The notes under the pieces were generated by a model. That model was not told the origin of the DNA. It was given only the letters and a program-made list of their open reading frames with translations, and did no database searches. Positions 32,428 through 41,946 of a DNA stretch of 46,171 nucleotides are shown one piece after another. The stretch is from Planctomycetota bacterium (lineage in GTDB: Bacteria; Planctomycetota; Planctomycetia; Pirellulales; Lacipirellulaceae): contig JABDGM010000027.1 in assembly GCA_013286045.1 (NCBI GenBank), positions 1 to 46,171 of the forward strand. Reading direction: 5' to 3'. Positions within the stretch are counted from its first letter, which is position 1; every line of letters begins with the position of its first letter. A program made the position numbers and the translations under genes.

Positions 32428-34509
32428 TCAAGTAAGTAATGCGCTCGCATCCATCTCGGCAGGCGTCGTAAAGTTGCCAAGCGTCATATGAATTTGTTGC
32501 TCCACCATTGACCGATATTTCCCGCCTTTGGACATCAGCTCTGCGTGGGTTCCAATCTGGCTGATGTGGCCATGTTCAATCACAACGATCAGATCAGCTC
32601 GCGAAATCGTGCTGAGTCGGTGAGCGATGACAAAGCAAGTTCGCCCATTCATAAGAAGGCCAAGACTTTGCTGAATGAGCCGCTCGCTTTCAGTGTCCAG
32701 ATTGCTCGTAGCTTCGTCGAGGATAAGCACCTTGGGATCGGCCAAGATTGCGCGAGCAATGGCCAGTCGTTGCCGCTGACCGCCGCTCAGTCGTACGCCG
32801 CGCTCACCAATGACGGTCTGCATTCCATCGGGCATTCGGTCGATGAACTCGGCGGCGTTGGCAGCTTCCGCGGCGGCTCGAATTTGCTCTGGCGTCGCAT
32901 ATCGCCGCGCATAAGCGATGTTTTGAGCGATCGTGCCGTCGAACAAAAAAACATCCTGTTCAACGATCCCAAGAAGTGAACGAAACGACTCGACTTCATA
33001 CTTACGAAGATCGCTTCCATCCAGCGTCACGCGACCCGCCTGAGGATCGTAAAACCGCGCTACCAAATTGGTAAGCGTCGTCTTGCCCGCGCCGCTCGGG
33101 CCGACCAGTGCCACCGTCTGGCCAGCTTCGATGGTGAGCGAAATGTCGTGAAGTGCCGGAGATTCGCTGCCAGGGTAAGTAAACGTGACGTGCTCGAACG
33201 AGATTCGCCCCTCAATCGAGTGCCGGTCTGCTTTCAGTGCACCGGGCACAGGAGGCATCTCTCGACTTTCTTCCAACAAATCGAGCACTCGGTCGAGACC
33301 ACTCAGGCTGTTTTGAAACTGAGTGGCACTTTGCGCGAGCGTCGCGAGCGGTTCCAGTAGCATCAGTAAATAGACCAGGAACATCATAAGATCACCGACG
33401 GAGATACGACCGTCGAGCACGCGACACCCACCATAGTAAAGCAGCGCCGCGCTGGCGATGGGAATGAGAGTTTCCCAAACGATTTCCACAATGCGCATCC
33501 ACCACCACGCGTACAGCTCCTGCCGGGCCATCAGGTTGTTCTCTGTCGTAAAACGAGCCGCCTCTCGTTTTTGTCGGCTGAACGCTCTCACGATTCGCAT
33601 TCCAGCAAACGACTCAGCAGCGCTGGCGTCGATTTGCTCTCGCTGTTTGCGAATGACGCGAAACTGCGGACGAATTGCATTGATCCAAGTTCGGTGCGTA
33701 AGAAACACGGCCGGCAACAGCACAATCGCACCGAGGAGAAGCGTCCAATCGACCCAAGCTAAAATCGCGAGGCTGCCAAGCAATTGGATGATGGCTCGCC
33801 AAGGGTCAAAAACCATACCGAACACGAGTTCGCCAACACTACCGCCGTCTTCCCGTAAGATCGACGCTACGCCGCCCGAGCGAATCTCCTGCACGCGATG
33901 AAGCGGCAGCCTTACGGCGTGTTCAAAGACCCGGCGGCGAAGATCCAACTGAATCTGCTTCGACATTTTGGTCGCGCGCCACCGCCCCCAAATGTGAACC
34001 ATAATCTTCACGAAGGAAGTAATCGCAACAGCGATCACCGTGATGAGCAATAGGCGCCGTGGATCGGCGAGAGTCGGAAACCTTTGCAGCCACTGATCCG
34101 GCAAATGCTTGCCGCTCAATCCGTAATCAACAACAAACTTTGTTCCGGCAGGCGGCAGCAGACCGATCAGCGTGGCAATCGTTACCGATGCCAAAATCCA
34201 AAACACTTGCCACCGAAATGGTCCAAGCAAGCGAACGAACTGCAACACCAGCTGTTTTGCTGAACGAACTCGGCTTCTTGTCTCGCGCGAGTCGCCCGAC
34301 GAGTGCGCGCCGCCGCTGGGCAGTTCACGATTCTTTAGCTTCTCTCGATAAAGATCGAACCGCGAGCGACTGCTATTTGTTCGCTGGCTGCTAGTCAGTG
34401 GCAGATCGTCGGGATCGGCTTCTGCAGCGGATGTTGGCTTTGTCGAGTTGCTAGACATAGCCAATTGTAGACGGCAGTCGGCTTTGGTCGAGTCGTAAGA
34501 ACATAGCAT
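32428..34509 (-). CDS. ABC exporter, fused permease and ATPase (MsbA/LmrA-like half transporter)
   Basis: 693 residues. A hydrophilic N-terminal extension (about 1-90) precedes a six-helix membrane domain (about 95-400) and an ATPase with Walker A GPSGAGKTT (470-478), Q-loop Q518, signature LSGGQ (574-578), Walker B VLILDE (594-599) and switch H630. It would work as a homodimer exporting a lipid, peptide or drug-like substrate. An ATG at 34458 is an alternative start; neither has a good ribosome-binding site. It stands alone and is convergent with the PEP-CTERM genes. A role in exporting island products is not supported by anything seen. Confidence 0.94.
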   Translation of the reverse strand: MLCSYDSTKADCRLQLAMSSNSTKPTSAAEADPDDLPLTSSQRTNSSRSRFDLYREKLKNRELPSGGAHSSGDSRETRSRVRSAKQLVLQFVRLLGPFRWQVFWILASVTIATLIGLLPPAGTKFVVDYGLSGKHLPDQWLQRFPTLADPRRLLLITVIAVAITSFVKIMVHIWGRWRATKMSKQIQLDLRRRVFEHAVRLPLHRVQEIRSGGVASILREDGGSVGELVFGMVFDPWRAIIQLLGSLAILAWVDWTLLLGAIVLLPAVFLTHRTWINAIRPQFRVIRKQREQIDASAAESFAGMRIVRAFSRQKREAARFTTENNLMARQELYAWWWMRIVEIVWETLIPIASAALLYYGGCRVLDGRISVGDLMMFLVYLLMLLEPLATLAQSATQFQNSLSGLDRVLDLLEESREMPPVPGALKADRHSIEGRISFEHVTFTYPGSESPALHDISLTIEAGQTVALVGPSGAGKTTLTNLVARFYDPQAGRVTLDGSDLRKYEVESFRSLLGIVEQDVFLFDGTIAQNIAYARRYATPEQIRAAAEAANAAEFIDRMPDGMQTVIGERGVRLSGGQRQRLAIARAILADPKVLILDEATSNLDTESERLIQQSLGLLMNGRTCFVIAHRLSTISRADLIVVIEHGHISQIGTHAELMSKGGKYRSMVEQQIHMTLGNFTTPAEMDASALLT

Positions 34510-34655
34510 TTCTCAATGCTGCCGCCGTATTCGTTCGCACACACTCGAAGCCCCTTACGTTCGGCGGTATCCTAGAGGAACTTAGAATCCGAAGGATATG
34601 GCTGGCTCGCCCGAAGAACTTGACCGTGCCACGTCGGGCGAAGGAGATACATCTA

Positions 34656-36299
34656 ATGCAGCCAATTCAAGAAGTCGCATTCCCCACCCTATCGAAAGGC
34701 GAGTTCGATCTCGTCAAAACGCTGGCCACTGCCTGCGACTACGCCGATGGTGAAACAGTTTTTCGCGCGGGCGAGGCCGAAGTTGATTTGTACATCGTCG
34801 AGTCGGGTCAGATCGAGATTCGCAATCCCACCGATGACGATCGAGTGATCGTAACTCACGAGCCGGGGCAGTTCTCCGGCGACATCGATCTTTTGACCGG
34901 TCGTCCCGTCATTGTTACCGGCGTGGCGAAAGGCAAAACGCGCGCTTGGAGAGTTGCCCATAGTAATCTCAGATCGATTCTGAACCGTGTGCCCACTTTG
35001 GGTGAAAAGCTGATCGTTGCATTCACTCGCCGACGAGAACTTCTAGCTGCGTCCGGTGTATCGGGTTTGCGAGTCATTGGCGCGGGGCGTTGCCGAGACA
35101 CGAACACGGTTCGTGAATTCTTGTATAAGAACTTTGTGCCTTTTCGGTGGCTGGATATCGAAACTGAAGAAGGACAAGCGGCGTTTAAAGCCGTCGGTTC
35201 GCCGTCGAAAACCCCGGTTATCGAATGCGGCAATGGACGCGTTCTCGCAAACCCTTCGTTGCGCGAGCTGGCGAACGAAGCTGGCATCTGGAAGCATTGT
35301 CCGTCGCGCGAGGTCGATTTCGCGATTGTAGGAGCAGGACCAGCCGGCATCGCTGCGGCCGTCTATGCGGCATCCGAAGGGCTATCGACGTTGATGCTTG
35401 ACCGGCTCGGGCCCGGTGGGCAAGCGGGCGGCTCTTCTCGAATCGAAAACTTCATGGGGTTTCCTGCCGGGCTCAGTGGTGCTGACCTCGCTTCCCGTGG
35501 CATATTGCAAATGCTCAAATTTGGCGCGCAGATTGTCACGCCTGTTGTCGTCGAGAAGCTTACGCCTGCCAAGACGGTCGGTGATTTTCATCTGCTTCAC
35601 TTGGATTGCGGCGCCGAGATTCGTTGTCGCGTCGTGCTGCTCGCGCTCGGCGTTCTTTGGCGCCGGCTCGAGGCGACAGGCGCCGACCGTTTTACCGGCG
35701 CCGGCGTCTACTATGCCTGCACGACTGTCGAGGCCGACTTGTATGATGGCACGGATGTCGCCGTGGTCGGGGCCGGCAATTCGGCTGGCCAAGCGGTGAT
35801 GTTTCTCTCAGAGTGCTGTCCCGCGCGCAAAGTTCATTTGCTCATTCGTCGAACGCTGGGTCCCGGAATGTCCGAGTACCTATCGAGCCGGATCAAGTCG
35901 GCAAGAAATGTGGTGATTCACGAGCAAACCGAGATTGAATCGGTCGCGGGCGACCGACGACCGGAGCGGATCACTCTTAAAAACAATGCCACGGGTCAAC
36001 AGCAAGAAATACCTTGCTCGGCCTTATTCATATTTATCGGCGCTACGCCTGCGGCCGACTGGCTGCCGCCCGAAATCGGTCGCGATACGAATGGCTACCT
36101 CTTAACCGGAACCGATGTGGTCCGCTCCGGACGCTGGCCCTGCGCCAATCGCGATCCATGCCCACTGGAAACCACGATTCCCGGGGTGTTGGCTGCAGGA
36201 GACATTCGCGCCGGCTCCACGAAACGTGTTGGGTTCGCCGTTGGCGATGGATCGCTGGCCGTAACTTGCGCTCATCGTTTGCTTTCAATCACTCGTTAA
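34656..36299 (+). CDS. Cyclic-nucleotide-binding thioredoxin-reductase-like flavoprotein
   Basis: 547 residues from the ATG at 34656, which has an excellent GAAGGAGA about 9 nt upstream. Order: cNMP-binding (CRP-like) domain about 10-125, a thioredoxin/glutaredoxin-like segment about 138-210 (VIGAGRCRDTNTVREFLYKN) without CxxC, then a TrxR-like flavoprotein with FAD motif GAGPAGIAA (226-234), NAD(P)H motif GAGNSAG (372-378) and the terminal VLAAGDIRAG. The TrxR redox pair is lost: the site reads YYACTTVEAD, so only one Cys remains. This matches a known CNB-TrxR fusion family with unclear electron acceptor. PTS enzyme I starts 18 bp downstream. Confidence 0.9.
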   Translation: MQPIQEVAFPTLSKGEFDLVKTLATACDYADGETVFRAGEAEVDLYIVESGQIEIRNPTDDDRVIVTHEPGQFSGDIDLLTGRPVIVTGVAKGKTRAWRVAHSNLRSILNRVPTLGEKLIVAFTRRRELLAASGVSGLRVIGAGRCRDTNTVREFLYKNFVPFRWLDIETEEGQAAFKAVGSPSKTPVIECGNGRVLANPSLRELANEAGIWKHCPSREVDFAIVGAGPAGIAAAVYAASEGLSTLMLDRLGPGGQAGGSSRIENFMGFPAGLSGADLASRGILQMLKFGAQIVTPVVVEKLTPAKTVGDFHLLHLDCGAEIRCRVVLLALGVLWRRLEATGADRFTGAGVYYACTTVEADLYDGTDVAVVGAGNSAGQAVMFLSECCPARKVHLLIRRTLGPGMSEYLSSRIKSARNVVIHEQTEIESVAGDRRPERITLKNNATGQQQEIPCSALFIFIGATPAADWLPPEIGRDTNGYLLTGTDVVRSGRWPCANRDPCPLETTIPGVLAAGDIRAGSTKRVGFAVGDGSLAVTCAHRLLSITR

Positions 36300-36317
36300 G
36301 AACGGATTGCGCGCCTC

Positions 36318-37988
36318 ATGGCATTAGTTACCGCAACTGTCGATTCTCCGAGCAGCGTAGAAACGACTCTCACGGGGCGTAGCATCGCGCCGGGGTTGGG
36401 TATGGGACGAGCTTGGGTCGTGGGCGATTTGCTCACCTATAGCGGTGATCTGCGTACGATCGGCGCGCACGAGATCGACGGCGAGCTATCGCGCTTAACC
36501 ACCTCGTTTGAGCAAACGTTGGCGGAACTTCAGGTGTATGCGGAACGCATAGAGGCCGAATTTGACTCGGTATTGGCCGGTGTGTTTCGAGCACACAGCG
36601 CAATGCTTCGAGATCTATTCGCTTCGGGCGAGTTTGAAAAAGAGATGCGGGCTTCGCTGATCACCGCGGAGGCGGCTGTCCGCCGAATCTTTCAAAAGTG
36701 GCATCAAAAGTTTCGCGAAATGGAAAACCAAACGTTTCGCGAGCGGGCGGACGATTTACTCGACTTAGGCCGCACTCTTCTTCGGCGGCTACTCAATGAA
36801 GGCGAAGTCAGCCTGAAAACAATTCCGCCTAATAGCGTTCTGGTGGTCGAGCGATTGCTTCCATCGGATGTTGTGGTACTTCCCAAGGCCAACGTCGCCG
36901 CGGTGATTGTTGAATCGTTAGGGCAAGGTTCGCATGCCGCTTTGCTTGCCCGCGAGAAGGGTATTCCTACAATCACGGAAATTGAAGGCGTTTGTGCTCG
37001 CGTTGCAACTGGGGTCGACCTACTTGTCGATGGTTTTCACGGCACGCTCGTTATCGCTCCCGCCAAGACTACTTGCGCAGAATTCCAAGAGCGATTGGGC
37101 AAATGGCACGCTACTCTCGCTCGCTGCAAGGGAGCTTGCCGCGATCCGGCTCGGTCGCTCGACGGCCAATTGATCACGGTAGAAGCCAATATCGGCATCG
37201 AAGACGACGTCGAGCTGGCCCTCGACAATGGAGCAGACGGAGTCGGCCTATTGCGAATCGAGCAACTATACTTCGCTCGCAAACTGCCACCGACCGAAGA
37301 CGAATTGTTTGCAGAGCTTCAACAACTGGTCGCGCCGCTCGGCAAGCGCCCAGTGACAGTTCGACTTCTGGATATTGGTGGCGACAAACCCCTCCCATAC
37401 CTGCGCCTTGTGCAGACAGCAAACCCTGTCCTAGGCCGCCGTGGAGTGCGTCTACTGTTGGACTATTCGCAACTTGTCCGTACGCAATTTGGCGCACTGC
37501 TTCGCCTGTGCGAAGAGCATCCGCTTCGCGTATTGATTCCCATGGTGACTGTCGAAGATGACATCCGCCGCATGCGGGAAGTTTTCGATGCGCTGTGCGC
37601 CGAACGCAAGATCGCAATTCCTCCGAAGTTCGGTTCGATGATTGAGACTCCCGCCGCGGCGCTCGCCGTGCCTACTCTCCTAAAGCATGTCGACTTCTTC
37701 TGCGTCGGAACGAATGACCTGACGCAATACACAATGGCAGCCTCTCGCGATGATGCCGCTGTGAATGACTATTATTTAGAGAGTCATGAGTCGATCATGC
37801 GATTGTTGTCAATCGTTTTGGCGGATGCCGGCGGAAGGCCGGTTACTCTCTGTGGAGAACTCGCCGGCAGCGAAGCTTGGCTTCCAAAACTGTTGCAACT
37901 GGGCTTTCGCTCGCTAAGCATTGCGCCGACCGTTATTGCCGCGATCAAGGCCGCAGTTCGCAAAATTGATATCTCCCATTCGTATTGA
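36318..37988 (+). CDS. ptsI: Phosphoenolpyruvate-protein phosphotransferase (PTS enzyme I)
   Basis: 556 residues, near the usual 570-575. The phospho-accepting His is H206 in GQGSHAALLARE. The PEP-binding barrel shows GVGLLRIEQLYF, DIGGDKPLPYLR, LIPMVTVEDDIR, IETPAAALAVPTL, DFFCVGTNDLTQYTMAASRDD and the conserved Cys in TLCGELAGS. It transfers phosphate from PEP to HPr, but no HPr or EII gene is in the window. The 18-bp gap to the flavoprotein suggests one operon. The GQGSH context is a slight departure from the common GGxTSH. Confidence 0.93.
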   Translation: MALVTATVDSPSSVETTLTGRSIAPGLGMGRAWVVGDLLTYSGDLRTIGAHEIDGELSRLTTSFEQTLAELQVYAERIEAEFDSVLAGVFRAHSAMLRDLFASGEFEKEMRASLITAEAAVRRIFQKWHQKFREMENQTFRERADDLLDLGRTLLRRLLNEGEVSLKTIPPNSVLVVERLLPSDVVVLPKANVAAVIVESLGQGSHAALLAREKGIPTITEIEGVCARVATGVDLLVDGFHGTLVIAPAKTTCAEFQERLGKWHATLARCKGACRDPARSLDGQLITVEANIGIEDDVELALDNGADGVGLLRIEQLYFARKLPPTEDELFAELQQLVAPLGKRPVTVRLLDIGGDKPLPYLRLVQTANPVLGRRGVRLLLDYSQLVRTQFGALLRLCEEHPLRVLIPMVTVEDDIRRMREVFDALCAERKIAIPPKFGSMIETPAAALAVPTLLKHVDFFCVGTNDLTQYTMAASRDDAAVNDYYLESHESIMRLLSIVLADAGGRPVTLCGELAGSEAWLPKLLQLGFRSLSIAPTVIAAIKAAVRKIDISHSY

Positions 37989-38103
37989 TGTCTCCTCCCC
38001 CAAGAAGTTCGCAGGAAGAGTGGTTCATTTCACCTTGCGCCATAAACCGGCATTGCGCCGCGGGCCTGGAAATATACGTTCGAATACGCCGCCACCTTCA
38101 ACA

Positions 38104-38880
38104 TCATTCGCTACGCTTCGTCGGATTGCGGCCCAAGAACGGATACTGCTCGATATCGATGACGCTGCCGCTAATGGGCCGACTTTCATCCGAAATCCAG
38201 TACACGGCCGCCTCCGCGATTTCCGCTGGCGCGATAATCCGTCCGCTCGGAGCATACTGTTTGGGAACCCTATCCGGCCAATCCGGCGGCAATCCATCCG
38301 CGAGCTTGTACTGGTACTCATTGGGAGTCAGCACCCAGCCAATGTTGAAATGATTTACGCGCACCTGGTCATAGCACAGCGCTTCCGCCAAGTTGCGAGA
38401 AAGTGTCATGAGCGCGCCCTTTGAAATGCTATACGCCAGCAAGTTGCTCATTCCCGCGTACGCGTTCACAGATCCGATATTCAGCACACAGCCGCGCGTA
38501 CTCTTCAAATGCGGCAGAGCAGCTTGAATTAGCAACAATGGCGCACGCACATTGACGCCCATCACCTTGTCAAAAAGTTCGACACTGGTAGTTTCGATAT
38601 CGCTTCGAACCACATACGCCGCGTTGTTAACAACAGCATCGACTTTGCCGAAACACGAAACGACTTGAGCGATCAAGCGCTCCGCCGATCCCGCTTCCGC
38701 AAGATCGCCAGCGACAAAGATCGCTCGCGCACCCAATTCGTCCGCGATTTCAAGCCCACGCTCGGTCTTGAGCCCATGCAACACCACATGAGCCCCTTCT
38801 TGCCAAGCGCGTCGCGCGATCGCTTCACCGATGCCCGTCGTGCTGCCCGTGACCAGAATGGCTTTGTCTTTCAATCGCAT
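38104..38880 (-). CDS. Short-chain dehydrogenase/reductase (SDR)
   Basis: About 258 residues from the ATG at 38880 (MRLKDKAILVTG), with GAGG about 9 nt upstream. Classical SDR motifs: TGSTTGIGEA cofactor loop, NNAA, and catalytic S137, Y150, K154 (GSVNAYAGMSNLLAYSISKGA). The substrate is probably a sugar, polyol or similar; it cannot be read from sequence. It is a single minus-strand gene between ptsI and the cytochrome/SUMF1 gene, with which it diverges. Confidence 0.92.
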   Translation of the reverse strand: MRLKDKAILVTGSTTGIGEAIARRAWQEGAHVVLHGLKTERGLEIADELGARAIFVAGDLAEAGSAERLIAQVVSCFGKVDAVVNNAAYVVRSDIETTSVELFDKVMGVNVRAPLLLIQAALPHLKSTRGCVLNIGSVNAYAGMSNLLAYSISKGALMTLSRNLAEALCYDQVRVNHFNIGWVLTPNEYQYKLADGLPPDWPDRVPKQYAPSGRIIAPAEIAEAAVYWISDESRPISGSVIDIEQYPFLGRNPTKRSE

Positions 38881-39091
38881 CGTTGAGCACCTCAACTCGC
38901 CTAAAACCAATCCGAAGGGATTTGGTCGTTGACCGGATCATAGTCGACAGCTCAATTACGCCGAACGAACTTTGAGCTTTCGGCCAAAATCTTCTCAATT
39001 GGTTTGGCACCCAGATTTCCGGCCGGTTCGCATTCATGGTAGAGTAATGGGTGAAATCCCGCCTCGCTCGGCCCCTCCCCTTCGCCGATAA

Positions 39092-40495
39092 ATGCGTCTC
39101 AACCTGCCTGCATTCGCCCTTTCCGCCTCGCTGCTCGCGCAAACCAGCAGCGCCGCCGTCGATTTTGTAAAAGACGTGCAGACCATCCTGGAAAAAAACT
39201 GCGTGTCGTGCCACTCCGCCGAAAAATCGGAAGGCGGCCTCAATCTCACCACTCACTCGACGGCATTTACTACCGGTAACAATCCGCCCGCGATTGTTCC
39301 AAACAAGCCCGAAGATAGCCCGCTCTACACTCGGACAATCGTGCCAAATGATGACTCCACGCTAATGCCCCCCACCAAGCAAGGTGGCCCGCTCGATCAC
39401 ACCGCGACCGAGACGCTCCGCCGCTGGATCGCCGAAGGCGCCGATTGGCCAAAGGATTTGGTGCTAAAAACGCGCGCGAAGAAATCCGCGGGCGATCCGA
39501 ATTCCGATGATCTCGCGTTGGTACAGAAAATCCACGACCAAATCATCGAGCGCGCGAAGGCCGACAATAAATTCGGTGACTACGCGGCCAAGATTCCGAA
39601 GACCGGCGCGTCGTATCAAATGGTCGCCATTAAGGGCGGCGAGTTTCTCATGGGCAGCCCTCCTAAGGAGAAAGATCGCGACGGGAACGAAGGCCCGCAA
39701 AAGCAAGTTAAAGTCTCGCCATTCTGGATGGGCAAGTATGAAGTCACTTGGGACGAATACGAGCCGTTCATGATCACCCCAATCGACCGCTTCAAAAACG
39801 GCACGCGAAAAGATTTCGACCCAGCTGCCAAATATCCAGACGTAGACGCCGTAACCTCGCCCACCGCTCCGTATGTCGAAATGAGTTTCGGCATGGGCCA
39901 AAAAGGCTTCCCGGCGATTTCGATGACGCAGCACGCCGCCAACAAATATTGCGAATGGCTCAGTGCGCAAACAGGCCACTTCTATCGCCTGCCAACCGAA
40001 GCCGAATGGGAGTACGCGTGCCGCGCCGGAACGACGACCGCCTACTCGTTTGGTGACGATCCAGCGAAACTCTCCGAGTACGCCTGGTACAGCGCAAACA
40101 GCAACGAAAAGTACCAAAAAGTCGGCAAAAAGAAGCCCAATCCGTGGGGACTCTACGACATGTACGGCAACGTCATGGAATGGACGGCCGACCAATTCGT
40201 ACCCGATTACTTTCAGCGTCTAAAATCGCCGTCGGCCAACCCGCTAGTCCGCCCACAAACCCTTTACCCGCGCAGCGTCCGCGGCGGCGGTTGGGCCAGC
40301 GACGCCGTTCAACTCCGCTCGGCTGCCCGCCTGGGCTCCGACCCGAGCTGGGAACAACAAGACCCGCAACTCCCCAAGAGCATCTGGTATCTTACAGATG
40401 CACCTTGGGTCGGCTTCCGACTCCTACGCCCCGTCGAAATTCCCTCGGTGGAAGAAATGTTTTTCTATTGGAACAGCTCGACGGACAAGTTTTGA
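39092..40495 (+). CDS. Secreted cytochrome c - SUMF1 (formylglycine-generating enzyme-like) fusion protein
   Basis: 467 residues. A signal peptide (MRLNLPAFALSASLLAQTSS) is followed by a planctomycete-type cytochrome domain with CVSCH (C37, C40, H41) and the usual MPP motif (STLMPPTKQGGPL). From about 165 comes a SUMF1/FGE-sulfatase fold (IKGGEFLMGSPP, MGKYEVTWDEY, RLPTEAEWEYACRAGTTTAY, GLYDMYGNVMEWTADQF, GFRLLRP, in pieces). The catalytic cysteines of true formylglycine-generating enzymes are not evident, so it is probably a binding or structural version. A Gfo/Idh/MocA gene begins 60 bp downstream, a pairing that suggests one operon for carbohydrate breakdown. Confidence 0.9.
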   Translation: MRLNLPAFALSASLLAQTSSAAVDFVKDVQTILEKNCVSCHSAEKSEGGLNLTTHSTAFTTGNNPPAIVPNKPEDSPLYTRTIVPNDDSTLMPPTKQGGPLDHTATETLRRWIAEGADWPKDLVLKTRAKKSAGDPNSDDLALVQKIHDQIIERAKADNKFGDYAAKIPKTGASYQMVAIKGGEFLMGSPPKEKDRDGNEGPQKQVKVSPFWMGKYEVTWDEYEPFMITPIDRFKNGTRKDFDPAAKYPDVDAVTSPTAPYVEMSFGMGQKGFPAISMTQHAANKYCEWLSAQTGHFYRLPTEAEWEYACRAGTTTAYSFGDDPAKLSEYAWYSANSNEKYQKVGKKKPNPWGLYDMYGNVMEWTADQFVPDYFQRLKSPSANPLVRPQTLYPRSVRGGGWASDAVQLRSAARLGSDPSWEQQDPQLPKSIWYLTDAPWVGFRLLRPVEIPSVEEMFFYWNSSTDKF

Positions 40496-40554
40496 TTTCG
40501 TTAAAACCTTAATGCCAATCGATTCGTAATCGAAACAACCTAAGGAACCATCAG

Positions 40555-41937
40555 GTGGATCAACAAGCACGCCAAACGGATCGTCGCGAATTCATCAAGT
40601 ACGCTGGGGCCGCCACCGCGCTCTCCGCACTGGCCGTGCCGCGTGTATTCGCCTCCGCGGGCGCCGACCACAAACTTCAGATCGCGCTCGTCGGTTGCGG
40701 TGGCCGCGGTACCGGAGCTGTCGTCGATGCCCTCACCGCCGCGAGCTACCCCATCAAGCTCGTCGCGATGGCGGACGTCTTCCAACACAAGATGGATGAA
40801 AGCGTCACCGCACTCGAACGGCAGTACCAGGCTACCCCGGACCTCGTTCACGTTCCCGATGAAAAGAAATTCATCGGCTTCGACGCCTTTAAACATGCGA
40901 TGGACGCGCTGCAGCCAGGCGACATCGTCATCCTCGCAACCCCGCTGGCGTTTCGCTGGGTTCACTTCCAGTACGCTATCGACCGCGGCCTCAATGTGTT
41001 CATGGAGAAACCGCTCGTCGCCGACACCCCCTCGGCCAACCGTATGCTCGACTTGGCGAAAAAAGCCGATGCAAAGAACTTAAAAGTCGCCGTCGGCCTC
41101 ATGATCCGTCACTGCCGCGCTCGCCAAGAACTACACAAACGCATCAGCGACGGCGAAATCGGTGACCTCATCGCGATGCGCGCCTATCGCATGCACGGAC
41201 CCGTCGGCTCCTGCTTCTCCACATCCCGGCCGAAGGATCGCGACGAACTGCTCTGGCAAATCGAGCGATTCCACAGCTTCATCTGGGCCAGCGGTGGCCT
41301 GTTCAACGATTTTTACGTCCACCAAATCGACGAAGTCTGCTGGATGAAAAACGCCTGGCCGATTAAGGCCCAAGCCCTCGGCGGCCGGCACTTCCGAGGC
41401 GACAATGTCGACCAAAACTTCGACAACTACTCCGTCGAATACACGTTCGAAGACGGCAGTAAGTTTTTCTTCGACGGCCGCACGATGATCGGTACGCGTA
41501 ACGATATGTCGAGCATCGTACACGGCACGAAAGGTTCCGGCATCGTCAGCACCTCCGGCCACTTTCCCGGCAACTGCCGAACGTTCAAAACGCAGAACCA
41601 GGACAAAGAATCGACCGTATGGCGTGCGAAGCAGCCCGAAGCGAATCCATACACCATGGAATGGAAGGACCTCTTGGAGGCCGTCACAAATGACGAGCCT
41701 TACAACGAAGTCCCGCGCGCAATCCAAGCCTGCCTCGTCGCCAACATGGGTCGCATGGCCGCCCACACCGGCCAGGAAATCACCTTCGACGACATTCAAT
41801 CATGCCCGCACGTAATGTCGCCAGGCGTGGCCGAGTTCACGACTGGGTCCCCTGCCCCAGTCCTAGCAGGCCCGGACGGAAAATATCCAGTGCCGACACC
41901 TGGCGTCACGGTCGATCGCGAATACGGCACAGCGTAG
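40555..41937 (+). CDS. TAT-exported Gfo/Idh/MocA family oxidoreductase
   Basis: 460 residues, starting with GTG at 40555; AAGGA lies about 9 nt upstream and no ATG fits. A twin-arginine signal (TDRREFIKYAGAATALSALAVPRVFAS) implies folded export with its cofactor. The NAD(P) motif is VGCGGRGTGAVVDAL, and FMEKPLVADT carries the conserved EKP of the family. The C-terminal part (EWKDLLEAVTNDEPYNEVPRAI) is typical of planctomycete sugar oxidoreductases. The substrate is probably a sugar or sugar acid; the context of pectin genes downstream is suggestive only. Confidence 0.93.
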   Translation: MDQQARQTDRREFIKYAGAATALSALAVPRVFASAGADHKLQIALVGCGGRGTGAVVDALTAASYPIKLVAMADVFQHKMDESVTALERQYQATPDLVHVPDEKKFIGFDAFKHAMDALQPGDIVILATPLAFRWVHFQYAIDRGLNVFMEKPLVADTPSANRMLDLAKKADAKNLKVAVGLMIRHCRARQELHKRISDGEIGDLIAMRAYRMHGPVGSCFSTSRPKDRDELLWQIERFHSFIWASGGLFNDFYVHQIDEVCWMKNAWPIKAQALGGRHFRGDNVDQNFDNYSVEYTFEDGSKFFFDGRTMIGTRNDMSSIVHGTKGSGIVSTSGHFPGNCRTFKTQNQDKESTVWRAKQPEANPYTMEWKDLLEAVTNDEPYNEVPRAIQACLVANMGRMAAHTGQEITFDDIQSCPHVMSPGVAEFTTGSPAPVLAGPDGKYPVPTPGVTVDREYGTA

Positions 41938-41946
41938 GACGCCCGG

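Noticed and set aside
39464-40195. 243-residue minus-strand frame opposite the SUMF1 domain
   Set aside because: Shadow of a clear SUMF1 coding region; the hydrophobic look comes from complementary codons.
41131-41799. 222-residue minus-strand frame opposite the Gfo/Idh/MocA gene
   Set aside because: Opposite strand of a gene with an intact NAD motif and TAT signal; no independent support.
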